NCBI RefSeq assembly: GCF_030548175.1
Contig: NZ_JAUORX010000003.1
Coordinates: 310,001-374,000, forward strand
Length of the DNA: 64,000 nt
Direction of reading: 5' to 3'
From: Cognatishimia sp. 1_MG-2023
GTDB taxonomy: Bacteria > Pseudomonadota > Alphaproteobacteria > Rhodobacterales > Rhodobacteraceae
The translations under genes and the position numbers were made by a program. This document shows positions 27,176 to 35,471 of the stretch, one piece after another. The notes under the pieces were generated by a model. The model searched no databases. It was not told the DNA's origin and was given only the letters and a program-made list of their open reading frames with translations. Within the stretch, counting starts at the first letter, position 1; each line of letters opens with the position of its first letter.

Positions 27176-27832
27176 ATGGATTGGACAAGACAGGTTGACG
27201 GTTACTGCGAGCGCCTCGATCCATCTTTTTGGGCGGAACCCATCAACGCAGTCACCAATGGCGCCTTTTTGGTCGTTGCCGTTATCATGTGGCGTCGCTC
27301 ACAGGGATTGCCTTTAGCACGTCGCCTCTGTGCGGTTCTGTTTGCGATTGGCGTCGGCAGCTTCCTCTTTCACACCTATGCGCAAACATGGGCAGGTCTT
27401 GCGGATGTCTTACCGATCCTCATTTTTGTAGTGCTATATATATTCACAGCCACCAAGGCCTTTTGGCATCAATCCACGTGGCGTAGCCTCGGCATAACCG
27501 CGCTTTTCTTTCCTTATGCCGCAGCCCTTGTGCCGCTCTTTCAAATGATACCCGGTATCGGTGGCTCCGCGGCATACGGCCCAGTGCCCTTACTCATAGC
27601 ACTCTACGCCTACGGCCTACGCAATCGCTTCCCTGCAACGGCCAAACGCCTCGCTATCGGCGCGGTGCTGGTGACCACATCTCTGCTGATCCGAACAGTC
27701 GACGCGCCGCTTTGTACGGCCATTCCTATGGGTACACATTTCATGTGGCATCTGCTGAATGCAGTGGCATTGGGCTGGATGATTGAAACCTACCGTCGCC
27801 ACATGCTTGCACCGCTCCAAAAGCAAGGCTAA
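27176..27832 (+). CDS. Ceramidase-family (CREST) membrane protein
   Basis: Integral membrane protein of 218 residues with about seven helices. Residues in the pattern of alkaline ceramidase/PAQR-type hydrolases are present: an acidic N-terminal ERLDPSFWAEPINAVTN, GSFLFHTYAQTWAGLADVLP near 61, and GTHFMWHLLNAVALG near 190 with two His. These His and Asp would form a Zn site. Whether it cleaves ceramide is unknown; many bacterial members lie in organisms with no sphingolipid gene nearby, as here. Confidence 0.82.
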   Translation: MDWTRQVDGYCERLDPSFWAEPINAVTNGAFLVVAVIMWRRSQGLPLARRLCAVLFAIGVGSFLFHTYAQTWAGLADVLPILIFVVLYIFTATKAFWHQSTWRSLGITALFFPYAAALVPLFQMIPGIGGSAAYGPVPLLIALYAYGLRNRFPATAKRLAIGAVLVTTSLLIRTVDAPLCTAIPMGTHFMWHLLNAVALGWMIETYRRHMLAPLQKQG

Positions 27833-27864
27833 ACGCTATTCCAAGAATACATTGGAGTTTTCGC

Positions 27865-28152
27865 ATGTCGATTGACAAGGACACAGCCGCGCGCGTCGCA
27901 AAGCTTGCGCGCATCAAGGTCGAAGAGGACGCGCTGCCCGCGCTGGCAGAAGAATTCAACACCATCCTTGGGTTCATTGAACAGCTGAACGAAGTCGATG
28001 TCGAAGGTGTCGAGCCTATGACATCTGTCACCCCACAAAAGCTGAAACGCCGTGTGGACGTGGTTTCCGATGGGGACCAGCAGGACAAAGTGCTCGCCAA
28101 CGCACCAGATGCACGCGAAGGCTTTTTTGCGGTTCCAAAGGTGGTTGAATAA
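27865..28152 (+). CDS. gatC: Asp-tRNA(Asn)/Glu-tRNA(Gln) amidotransferase subunit C
   Basis: Protein of 95 residues, the small linker subunit that stabilises GatA on GatB. Typical sequence: a helix with [31 protein letters not shown] and the C-terminal LRRRVD-like segment ([11 protein letters not shown]). It overlaps the gatA start by one base (TAATG), giving coupled synthesis. gatB is not in the adjacent sequence. Confidence 0.95.
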   Translation: MSIDKDTAARVAKLARIKVEEDALPALAEEFNTILGFIEQLNEVDVEGVEPMTSVTPQKLKRRVDVVSDGDQQDKVLANAPDAREGFFAVPKVVE

Positions 28153-29639
28153 TGACTGATCTAAACAAACTTACTCTGGCCGACGCCCGCGATAAACTGC
28201 GCGCCAAAGAAATCACTTCGGTTGAATTGACCGAATCCTGCCTAGCCGCTGTCGAGAAATCCGGCGAGCTGAATGCATTCGTACACAACACACCAGAGAT
28301 CGCTCTGACCCAAGCCAAAGCCGCAGACGCGCGTTTGGCCGAGGGCGATGCGCCTGCGATGTGCGGTCTGCCAATCGGTGTCAAAGACCTGTTCTGCACC
28401 AAAGGCGTGCCATCACAAGCCGCTAGCCGTATCCTCGAAGGTTTCCTGCCGGAATATGAATCCACCGTCACGCAGAACCTGTTTGATGCAGGCTCCGTCA
28501 TGTTGGGCAAGCTCAACATGGACGAATTCGCCATGGGCAGCTCTAACGAAACATCTGTTTACGGCAATGCAGTCAACCCGTGGCGTCGTGGCAATGATGA
28601 TGCCAAACTTACTCCAGGTGGTTCTTCCGGCGGTTCTGCTGCGGCTGTAGCGGCAGACATCTGCCTTGCTGCAACCGGTACTGACACAGGCGGTTCCATC
28701 CGTCAGCCCGCGGCCTTTACTGGCATTGTTGGCATCAAGCCAACTTACGGTCGTTGCTCCCGCTGGGGCGTCGTTGCTTTTGCCAGCTCGCTTGATCAAG
28801 CAGGCCCAATGACCAAATCCGTGCGCGACGCAGCCATCATGCTCGAAGCCATGGCCGGCCATGACGCCAAAGACAGCACTTCTGCGGAATTGGCCGTGCC
28901 AAATTTCGAAGCGATGCTAACGGGCGACATCAAAGGCAAGAAAATCGGTATCCCAAAAGAATACCGCATGGATGGCATGCCAGCTGAGATCGTTAAGCTC
29001 TGGGAAGATGGCACAGCCATGCTGAAAGCCGCTGGTGCAGAGATTGTTGACATTAGCCTGCCGCACACCAAATACGCGCTACCAGCCTACTATGTGATTG
29101 CACCTGCAGAAGCGTCTTCTAACCTCGCGCGCTACGATGGCGTACGCTACGGTCACCGCGCGACTTTGGCGCAGGGCGATGGCATCACTGAGATGTACGA
29201 AAAAACCCGCGCCGAAGGCTTCGGCCACGAGGTGAAAAACCGTGTGATGATCGGGACCTACGTTCTATCTGCGGGTTTCTACGACGCTTACTACAACCGC
29301 GCCCGTCGCGTGCGTGCACTGATCAAGAAAGACTTCGATGATGTCTTTGCTGCAGGCGTTGACGCAATCCTGACCCCAGCAACGCCCTCCGCGGCCTTTG
29401 GTTTGGGAGAGATGAACGATGCAGATCCAGTTAAGATGTATCTAAACGACGTCTTTACCGTCACCGTAAACCTTGCAGGCCTACCCGGTATTTCCGTACC
29501 AACCGGTATGGATTCCCAAGGCTTGCCCCTTGGTTTGCAGCTGATTGGTCGTCCATGGGAAGAGGGTGATTTGCTAAATACCGCCTATGCGTTGGAAAAT
29601 GCTGCGGGATTCGTAGCGAAACCAAGCCAGTGGTGGTAA
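28152..29639 (+). CDS. gatA: Asp-tRNA(Asn)/Glu-tRNA(Gln) amidotransferase subunit A
   Basis: Amidase of 495 residues producing ammonia from glutamine for transamidation of Glu-tRNA(Gln) or Asp-tRNA(Asn). The amidase signature is complete: catalytic Lys in GVKDLF near residue 78, then [20 protein letters not shown] near 155 with cis-Ser, and the nucleophile Ser in [11 protein letters not shown] near 178. Length is normal. Starts within the gatC stop codon. Confidence 0.96.
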   Translation: MTDLNKLTLADARDKLRAKEITSVELTESCLAAVEKSGELNAFVHNTPEIALTQAKAADARLAEGDAPAMCGLPIGVKDLFCTKGVPSQAASRILEGFLPEYESTVTQNLFDAGSVMLGKLNMDEFAMGSSNETSVYGNAVNPWRRGNDDAKLTPGGSSGGSAAAVAADICLAATGTDTGGSIRQPAAFTGIVGIKPTYGRCSRWGVVAFASSLDQAGPMTKSVRDAAIMLEAMAGHDAKDSTSAELAVPNFEAMLTGDIKGKKIGIPKEYRMDGMPAEIVKLWEDGTAMLKAAGAEIVDISLPHTKYALPAYYVIAPAEASSNLARYDGVRYGHRATLAQGDGITEMYEKTRAEGFGHEVKNRVMIGTYVLSAGFYDAYYNRARRVRALIKKDFDDVFAAGVDAILTPATPSAAFGLGEMNDADPVKMYLNDVFTVTVNLAGLPGISVPTGMDSQGLPLGLQLIGRPWEEGDLLNTAYALENAAGFVAKPSQWW

Positions 29640-29673
29640 AAGGACCCAAATCAAAAAGCGTATGAGGCGAAAA

Positions 29674-30342
29674 ATGCGGTTGATGTTATGTGGATGTGCC
29701 CTGTTGGCACTGGCGGCGTGTGCGCCGCAAGTACCTGATAGCGGTGCCGGTATCGGTTTTGACAACGCTAATCTCAACCCGCAACGCGCCTCTGCGCAAG
29801 GCTTCGAACCGGTGGTTCCAGCTGCACAGTCAGTTTCGTCAGAAACTCTTGCAACATTAGACGCAACGCGCCCATCGGGCACTGCGGCTGCATCTGGCCG
29901 TCAAGTCGTTGACGCAAGCCCATCTAACCCGCAGCCTGTGCAACTCGAAAACGCAGGCATTTCGGATGAAAACAACTTTGATTCCGTTGGCGCTCGTCGC
30001 TCAATCGAAGATGACGCTAAGCGTCGCGCAGAGATCGCCAGCCAATACCAAGTGATCCAACCCACAGCTTTGCCACAGCGTGAAAGCACAGGGCCAAATA
30101 TTGTGGACTACGCCCTGCGTAGCACCAATCCAGTAGGCAACAGTCAATATAAGCGGTTCGGCATTAATGGGACGGCGCGTTCCGAACGCAACTGCGCCAA
30201 TTACCCGACGCCGGATCAGGCACAGATTGATTTCTTAACCCGGGGTGGTCCAGTAAAGGACCGTTTGGGCCTTGATCCGGATGGCGACGGTTATGCCTGC
30301 TCTTGGGATCCAACGCCGTTCCGCGCGGCCAACGCCAACTGA
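29674..30342 (+). CDS. Lipoprotein with C-terminal excalibur-like motif
   Basis: About 222 residues. The signal peptide ends in a lipobox (LALAAC). A long low-complexity, Ser/Ala/Gln-rich region follows, then a C-terminal 60-residue module with NCANYPTPDQAQIDFLTRGG and DPDGDGYACSWDP, resembling the calcium-binding excalibur motif. The ATG at 29674 has GAGG before it; an in-frame ATG at 29662 has none. Its stop overlaps the start of the amidase gene (TGATG), so a cell-wall role is plausible. Confidence 0.75.
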   Translation: MRLMLCGCALLALAACAPQVPDSGAGIGFDNANLNPQRASAQGFEPVVPAAQSVSSETLATLDATRPSGTAAASGRQVVDASPSNPQPVQLENAGISDENNFDSVGARRSIEDDAKRRAEIASQYQVIQPTALPQRESTGPNIVDYALRSTNPVGNSQYKRFGINGTARSERNCANYPTPDQAQIDFLTRGGPVKDRLGLDPDGDGYACSWDPTPFRAANAN

Positions 30343-31031
30343 TGGCGCCTAAGGCGCCGACAATAAATCAAAAACCTTCGCCAAACTTTGGTCCGCGCCG
30401 CGATGGCGCGCGCCCGTCTTTGGTGGTTGTGCACTATACGGCCATGGCCACCGCCGAGGCCGCCTGCAACACGTTGTGCAATCCAGAAACAGAGGTCTCG
30501 GCCCACTATCTGATCAGTTCAGCGGGTGACGTTATTCAGCTTGTCGCCGAAGAGATGCGCGCATGGCACGCCGGGGCAGGGCAGTGGGGTGAGATTACCG
30601 ATGTGAACTCGCATTCCATCGGGATTGAGCTTGATAACCTCGGAACCCATCCATTTGCAGAACCTCAAATGGCAGCGCTTGAAACCTTGTTACAGGGGAT
30701 CATGCAGCGTTGGGATGTTCCAGCATCAGGGGTGATTGCGCATTCTGATTTGGCTCCACATCGCAAAATTGACCCGGGCCCGCGCTTTGATTGGCTGCGG
30801 CTAGCCAAACAGGGCCTAGCGCCTTGGCCTGATGATGCCGAAGGCGCAGAGCCTTGGGGCATCTCAGCCGCCAAATTTGGCTACCCGATACATTCCATTC
30901 TAGGGTGCGATGATCCTAAAGACGTTTGCTTTCAGGCCTTTAGATCTCGCTTTCGCCCTTGGGCAAGCGGCCCCGAAGACTCCGAAGATCGCCGCATCAT
31001 GTCGCGGCTTGCGGCTCTGAAAGCGCCCTAA
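30342..31031 (+). CDS. N-acetylmuramoyl-L-alanine amidase (AmiD/Amidase_2 type)
   Basis: About 229 residues with the Amidase_2 zinc hydrolase fold: VVVHYTAM (Zn His) near residue 29, SIGIELDN near 90 and the second metal site AHSDLAPHRKIDPGPRFDW near 132. The enzyme cleaves the stem peptide from muramic acid in murein or its fragments. No signal peptide is visible, so a cytoplasmic recycling role (AmpD-like) is as likely as a periplasmic one. Starts in the stop codon of the excalibur lipoprotein gene. Confidence 0.9.
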   Translation: MAPKAPTINQKPSPNFGPRRDGARPSLVVVHYTAMATAEAACNTLCNPETEVSAHYLISSAGDVIQLVAEEMRAWHAGAGQWGEITDVNSHSIGIELDNLGTHPFAEPQMAALETLLQGIMQRWDVPASGVIAHSDLAPHRKIDPGPRFDWLRLAKQGLAPWPDDAEGAEPWGISAAKFGYPIHSILGCDDPKDVCFQAFRSRFRPWASGPEDSEDRRIMSRLAALKAP

Positions 31032-31058
31032 CCTTCACCTTTCTAAAAATACTCAAAT
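31031..31058 (-). repeat. Dispersed intergenic repeat, copy C (short form)
   Basis: Minus-strand GAATTTGAGTATTTTTAGAA followed by AGGTGAAGG; lacks the GC hairpin. Nearly identical to copy D at 45390-45416. Confidence 0.65.
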
Positions 31059-31116
31059 TCTAACTGAGCAACATCCACACCGTTGACCATCCTTGCGCCG
31101 CAGCCTATGTCTGCGC

Positions 31117-31505
31117 TTGCGTAGGGGGCTGGATGGCCGCGGGGGTAACCTCGAGGAAAGTCCGGACTCCACAAGATAATGGTGCCGGGTAACGCCCGGC
31201 TGGGGAAACCCAAGGGATAGCGCCACAGAGAATAGACCGCCTTGTTAAAGAGCCTAGCTTTTCAACGGGGTAAGGGTGAAACGGTGGAGTAAGAGCCCAC
31301 CGCGGGACTGGCAACAGGACTGGCAAGGCAAGCCCCACCAGGAGCAATGCCGAATAGGGATCACACGCCGCTTGCGGCAAGGAAATCTTGGCCTGGTGAT
31401 CCGGGTTGGCAGCTAGAGGGCGCTTGGTAACAAGCGCTTTAGATGAATGGTCATCCAAAGGGTTCGCCCTTGGACAAAATCCGGCTTATAGGCCCCCTGC
31501 GCGTA
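31117..31505 (+). ncRNA. rnpB: RNase P RNA
   Basis: The catalytic RNA of RNase P. Conserved core elements are present: GAGGAAAGTCCGGACTCC near 31152, the AGGGTGAAACGGTGG segment near 31272, and the closing ACAAAATCCGGCTTATAGG near 31475. The ends pair as P1 (GCGTAGGGGGC with GGCCCCCTGCGC). About 390 nt. The exact ends are estimated from P1. Confidence 0.96.
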
Positions 31506-31865
31506 TCGTTCAGAATAGGTTAATGTGAGTTTCGCCCAATTCAGTGCCTGAAACGTACGATTCGATTGAGACCTCTGCGAAGGTGGTCGAACTTGTACTT
31601 TGGTCTGGCGCAGTTTGAAGAATTTGACCTGATGGTTTACTTTAGGTCAACTTGTGGTGTAGCGCGAAAATTACCACTTCGTCTAAAGGCGTTATTTCGG
31701 GGAAAAATGTTAAATTTGGCATAGTTAACAGGCATTAACTTGTCGGGATTTTTTGTTTTTATGTTACCTATTTCAGCGGCGGACGGTATTCGGTTCTCCG
31801 GTTAAGAGGTATCCCAGATGGCGTCTGCCATTTCATATAAACAAAAATAATGGGACGGACAGTTC
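31506..31865. other. Intergenic region upstream of the curli operon
   Basis: About 360 bp without a gene. It holds one arm of the palindromic element (GAAACGTACGATTCG, 31550-31564), an AT-rich tract with a T-run (about 31750-31765) and a small hairpin ATGGC-GTCT-GCCAT near 31818, about 35 nt before the curlin start. The region presumably contains the curli promoter; no convincing -35/-10 pair can be chosen. Confidence 0.5.
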
Positions 31866-32921
31866 ATGAAAAAACTACTCCTCGCCAGCTCAGCTTTGCT
31901 GATGGCGCCAGCGTTGGCTTCGGCTAATTCCAACGAAGTTCACTATTCTGGCCAAGGCTACGGAAACAGTTTCTCCGCTTACCAAAGCGGATCAGGCAAC
32001 ACTATCGGCGCAGAGGCTCCATACTGGGGGGCATACTATTCAGTGCCTTCTGATTACGCAGCTGGTCAGCAAGTTGGCGACTACAACAGAGCAGATGTTC
32101 GCCAGAGCGGTACAAACAACGCTGTAACCTTTAACCAAGGTTCAGACAAAGTTTATGGCTACCGTGGTTATTCTTACGGCAGCACGGACACCGGGTACCG
32201 CAACATATTGGATACCGATCAATATGGTACGTCCAACGTTGCGTCCACTTGGCAGTCTGGCAACTATAACAACGCGCGCCAGTACCAAAGCGGTTCTAAC
32301 AACGCATCCCATGTTAACCAATATGGTGACAGCGATCGTGTGTCTGGGTCTCAGTCCGGTGTGTCCAACGCTGCAATCGTACGTCAAGGCGCGGACCGGA
32401 ATGGCCCAAGCTATCGCGTTGTGACCTATACACAAAGCGGCAGCGACAACGTTCTGCAAAGCAACCAGAATGATGGCTACGGTACATATAACTTTGGTAC
32501 CCAAACCATCACGTCTAACCAATATGGTAACGGCAACGATGCATATTTGGACCAAGTTGGTGGCAACTCTGCATATTTGTTCCAATCCGGAAACGACAAC
32601 TTTGCAGATGTTGATCAGCAGTCTGTCTTTGCAGGGCGTAGTGGCACATATGCGCATACAGCAAACGTACGCCAGTACGGTGACTACAACCGCGCAACTG
32701 TGAACCAATCTGGTGGCACATCCAGCGGCAACGATGCCCATGTCGTGCAGACGGGTGATCGTAACAATTCCAGCATCCGTCAAACCGGTTCTGAGGGTTT
32801 TGTTCGATTGACACAAACCGGCGATAGCAACAGCTTCTCCATCACTCAGGGCGGCTATGGCAACTCTGTGAGCTTGGCTATGGTTGGCAACGGCGGCCGG
32901 ATTAGCCTGTCGCAGTACTAA
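31866..32921 (+). CDS. Curlin-repeat amyloid protein (CsgA/CsgB-like)
   Basis: Secreted protein of 351 residues with a signal peptide (MKKLLLASSALLMAPALASA) and many degenerate curlin repeats of the form Qx(S/Y)GxxNxAxxxQ, for example VRQSGTNNAV, QYQSGSNNASHVNQYGD and VRQYGDYNRATVNQSGG. Composition is rich in Gln, Asn, Gly, Ser and Tyr, and cysteine is absent. It is more than twice the length of E. coli CsgA (151 residues). It is the only curlin gene here, so it may serve as both subunit and nucleator. First gene of the csg operon. Confidence 0.92.
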   Translation: MKKLLLASSALLMAPALASANSNEVHYSGQGYGNSFSAYQSGSGNTIGAEAPYWGAYYSVPSDYAAGQQVGDYNRADVRQSGTNNAVTFNQGSDKVYGYRGYSYGSTDTGYRNILDTDQYGTSNVASTWQSGNYNNARQYQSGSNNASHVNQYGDSDRVSGSQSGVSNAAIVRQGADRNGPSYRVVTYTQSGSDNVLQSNQNDGYGTYNFGTQTITSNQYGNGNDAYLDQVGGNSAYLFQSGNDNFADVDQQSVFAGRSGTYAHTANVRQYGDYNRATVNQSGGTSSGNDAHVVQTGDRNNSSIRQTGSEGFVRLTQTGDSNSFSITQGGYGNSVSLAMVGNGGRISLSQY

Positions 32922-32941
32922 TCTGAATTGCAGCTAACAGT

Positions 32942-32965
32942 TGGGTGGGCAAATTTGCCCACCCA
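32942..32965 (+). other. 24-bp perfect palindrome between the curlin gene and csgF
   Basis: Half-sites TGGGTGGGCAAA (32942-32953) and its exact reverse complement (32954-32965), 20 bp after the curlin stop. A T-run is missing, so it looks more like an RNA 3'-stabilising hairpin or partial attenuator. The right arm overlaps a competing short hairpin (CCCAT / ATGGG) that would cover the csgF ribosome-binding site. Confidence 0.75.
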
Positions 32966-32986
32966 TTCACCATGGGGACAAGTCAC

Positions 32987-33379
32987 ATGCGGTTCATGAC
33001 GATTGCAGCTATTGCAGCAACAGCGGTGTTTGCAGCACTGCCAGTGCACAGTTCGGATCAAACGTTTTCATTCAACCATCCTTCCTTTGGTGGGAGCGGA
33101 TTGAATTCGGCGTATTATCTGTCTTTGCTGGAAAGCCAAAAGCAGTTCGAAGAAGAAGAAAAGACGTCGCTTGAGCAATTCTCCGAAGATTTGGAACGGC
33201 GCATTCTATCTACTTTGGCCTCGGATGTTGTTGAGCAAATCTTTGGCGAGGATGCCTCGGCCGATGGGTCGTTCACAGTCGGTGGCTTGGACGTGACCTA
33301 TGAAACTGTCGGTGGGGATGTTCACATCACATTGACAGACGGAATTGGCACCACCGAAATTATTGTGCCGGAGTTATAA
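32987..33379 (+). CDS. csgF: Curli assembly protein CsgF
   Basis: About 130 residues with a signal peptide (MRFMTIAAIAATAVFAALPV). The mature N-terminus SDQTFSFNHPSFGGSGLN carries the CsgF signature F-x-F-x-(N/H)PxFGG, the segment that plugs into the CsgG pore in E. coli. The rest is helical with a beta-rich C-terminus. The frame is open from 32945; ATG 32987 has GGGGA upstream. Ends 3 nt before csgG. Confidence 0.92.
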   Translation: MRFMTIAAIAATAVFAALPVHSSDQTFSFNHPSFGGSGLNSAYYLSLLESQKQFEEEEKTSLEQFSEDLERRILSTLASDVVEQIFGEDASADGSFTVGGLDVTYETVGGDVHITLTDGIGTTEIIVPEL

Positions 33380-33382
33380 GAC

Positions 33383-34396
33383 GTGACATTTGCAAAGGTA
33401 TCTCTTCTTGCATCCGCTCTGGCTTTGGCCGGGTGTGGCAACTTAGATTTTGAACCCAGTGCGCCAGAAGACAGCCAAGCAGGCGAGGCAATTGCGCGCG
33501 GGGCGCAAGACTATCAGCCGCTTGGGTCATTTCCGCAACGCAAACAAAAGATCAAGATCGCCGTTTATGAATTCCCTGACCTGACGGGCCAGCACAAGCC
33601 CAATCAGGACTTTGCCCAATATTCCAAAGCTGTGTCGCAAGGGGCGGATGCCTTTGTCGTGTCAGCGCTGCGGGATGTAGGGCAGGGCACTTGGTTTAAT
33701 GTGCTAGAGCGCCGCTTTTCTGAATCCATTCTGAACGAGCGCCGCATTGCGATTGGACAAACAAACGAAGCACGGCAACGCGCCCATACTGTGCGTGAGC
33801 TGGAACGGGTCCGCGCAGAAGAACGCGTTGTGAATGCCAAGATGCGTGACTTACGGATGCAAGCCGAAAGAGACTATGCGCAGTTTGCGAAAACCGGCTT
33901 GCCTGCGGATGTGCCGCCTTATGAAAAGACATTGGCGGATTTGGATAACTTCCATCAGCTGCAACTCAGCAAAATCGAAAAGCCGCAGCCTTTTTCAGCC
34001 TTTGCATTGGGAACGCCAATCGCGAATTTGGTGACGGCAGATTATTTGGTGACCGGTGCTATCGTTGGCTATGACTCCGACATTCAAACAGCAGGTGCGG
34101 GCGCGCGGTTCTTGAATGTTGGTGCGTTTGATGAACGGCGCAAAGACGTCATGACAGTGAATGTTCGGCTTGTACGGGCCAGTACGGGCGAGATTGTCGG
34201 CAATGAAACGGTGACGCAAAAGATCGTCTCGGTTCGTACGCAAGGCGATGTGCTTAGCTACACAACGATCAACCGGGTGCTAGAATTCGAAGCCGGCTAT
34301 GCCACCAACGAGCCGGGGACGTTTGCCTTGGATGCCGCCATTCGCGTGGCCTTGTCTAAGATTTTGCAGGAACAACAGCGAGTAGGGCGCTGGTGA
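33383..34396 (+). CDS. csgG: Curli secretion lipoprotein CsgG, with insertion
   Basis: Outer-membrane export channel, 337 residues starting at GTG. It has a lipobox (LALAGC), the CsgG core IKIAVYEFPDLTGQHKP, NVLERRFSESILNERR, LVTGAIVGYDSDIQTAG and the C-terminal FEAGYATNEPGTFALDAAI. E. coli CsgG has 277 residues; the extra length is mainly a charged helical insert at about 130-195 (Arg/Glu-rich, then a Pro-containing turn). The stretch aligning with the E. coli constriction loop reads PNQDFAQYS here. No csgE is present. Confidence 0.94.
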   Translation: MTFAKVSLLASALALAGCGNLDFEPSAPEDSQAGEAIARGAQDYQPLGSFPQRKQKIKIAVYEFPDLTGQHKPNQDFAQYSKAVSQGADAFVVSALRDVGQGTWFNVLERRFSESILNERRIAIGQTNEARQRAHTVRELERVRAEERVVNAKMRDLRMQAERDYAQFAKTGLPADVPPYEKTLADLDNFHQLQLSKIEKPQPFSAFALGTPIANLVTADYLVTGAIVGYDSDIQTAGAGARFLNVGAFDERRKDVMTVNVRLVRASTGEIVGNETVTQKIVSVRTQGDVLSYTTINRVLEFEAGYATNEPGTFALDAAIRVALSKILQEQQRVGRW

Positions 34397-34440
34397 TCAC
34401 GACCATAGCAGCGCGTTTATAGCATCGTGCTTGCACTCGA

Positions 34441-34466
34441 GGGGCTGTTTCGGTACGGCCCCTTTT
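34441..34466 (+). terminator. Terminator after csgG
   Basis: Stem GGGGCTGT / ACGGCCCC (one G-U pair) followed by TTTT; 44 bp after the csgG stop. Confidence 0.75.
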
Positions 34467-34630
34467 GTGTCTTTTGGCATAGATGTTGGTCTGGTCTTGG
34501 ATAATTGATAAAAATCCCCAAAACCATGACAATTCCATGAACTGCCCATTGACTTGGGCTGTGGCGCTAGTAAAAGGCCAACTCAATAGAGATTTCACGG
34601 GCAGCTGCTGCCCGGCGCAGGAGAAGACCA

Positions 34631-34798
34631 ATGGCGAAGCCGACCACAATTAAGATCCGCCTTAACTCGACCGCGGGTACTGGCCACTTCTACGTGACCA
34701 AAAAGAATGCACGCACGATGACCGAAAAGATGGTCGTACGTAAGTACGATCCGGTGCTGCGTAAGCATGTCGAGTACAAAGAAGGCAAGATCAAGTAA
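34631..34798 (+). CDS. rpmG: 50S ribosomal protein L33
   Basis: Protein of 55 residues, [20 protein letters not shown] opening, with [17 protein letters not shown] at the end. It is a zinc-independent L33: the CxxC pairs of the zinc-binding form are absent. ATG follows GGAGAAGACCA. Single gene with its own terminator. Confidence 0.97.
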   Translation: MAKPTTIKIRLNSTAGTGHFYVTKKNARTMTEKMVVRKYDPVLRKHVEYKEGKIK

Positions 34799-34823
34799 GA
34801 TCACTTTCTTAGACACATGCAAG

Positions 34824-34850
34824 AGCCGCGCCAAACGAGCGCGGCTTTTT
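34824..34850 (+). terminator. Terminator after rpmG
   Basis: Stem AGCCGCGC / GCGCGGCT with a 7-nt loop, then TTTT. Confidence 0.9.
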
Positions 34851-34897
34851 GCTTTTTAACGTCGCGCTGAAAATATCATTTTTTCAGGACAGTGACG

Positions 34898-35410
34898 ATG
34901 ACGACTTTTTACGAAATTAGACCCGCCAGACCCAGTGACGCAGATGCGATCTCTGCGATGATGCACGCGAGTTATGGCGAATTACTAAAGCCCGATTATA
35001 ACCCGCGCATCCTATCCAAGGCCTTGCCACGTATTTCCACTGCACGGCCGGAGCTATTGGCCTCTGGCACCTATTACGTGGCTGAGCGTCTGGGGACCGG
35101 TGAAATTCTGGGATCAGGGGGCTGGACTGACATCAGCCCAACACGCGGCCTTGGTGCCGCCGGAGAGGGGCACATGCGGCATCTTGCTGTGCACCCAGAT
35201 GTCTTGCAGCAAGGGATCGGGCGGGCTTTGGCCGAGGTGTCTTTGGCCTCTGCACGGGCGCTTGGCGTCACCTGTCTACGGTGTATGAGCACGCTGACGG
35301 CTGAACCGTTTTATCAGGCAATGGGATTTGGTCGGCTTCAGAACATCGAGCTGACACTCGAGCCAGGCTTGTTTTTCCCTGCGGTCGAGATGCGAAAAAA
35401 CATTGCTTAG
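34898..35410 (+). CDS. GNAT-family N-acetyltransferase
   Basis: About 170 residues with the GNAT fold: an N-terminal YEIRPARPSDADAISAMMHAS, motif A MRHLAVHPDVLQQGIGRAL (acetyl-CoA pyrophosphate loop QQGIGRA near residue 110), and C-terminal FYQAMGFGRLQ. Substrate unknown. Start at 34898 preceded by AGGA. Closed by a terminator shared with the convergent gene. Confidence 0.88.
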   Translation: MTTFYEIRPARPSDADAISAMMHASYGELLKPDYNPRILSKALPRISTARPELLASGTYYVAERLGTGEILGSGGWTDISPTRGLGAAGEGHMRHLAVHPDVLQQGIGRALAEVSLASARALGVTCLRCMSTLTAEPFYQAMGFGRLQNIELTLEPGLFFPAVEMRKNIA

Positions 35411-35419
35411 GCCAATAAA

Positions 35420-35446
35420 AAAGGTCGGCTGAATAAGCCGACCTTT
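35420..35446. terminator. Bidirectional terminator
   Basis: Perfect 11-bp stem AAAGGTCGGCT / AGCCGACCTTT with loop GAATA; T-rich on both sides, between the convergent GNAT and Bax-inhibitor genes. Confidence 0.88.
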
Positions 35447-35471
35447 CTGTATTTGTCAGTGACGCGCGGTA

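Noticed and set aside
31105-31458. Minus-strand open frame over the RNase P RNA gene
   Set aside because: The RNA gene explains the sequence; the frame is by chance.
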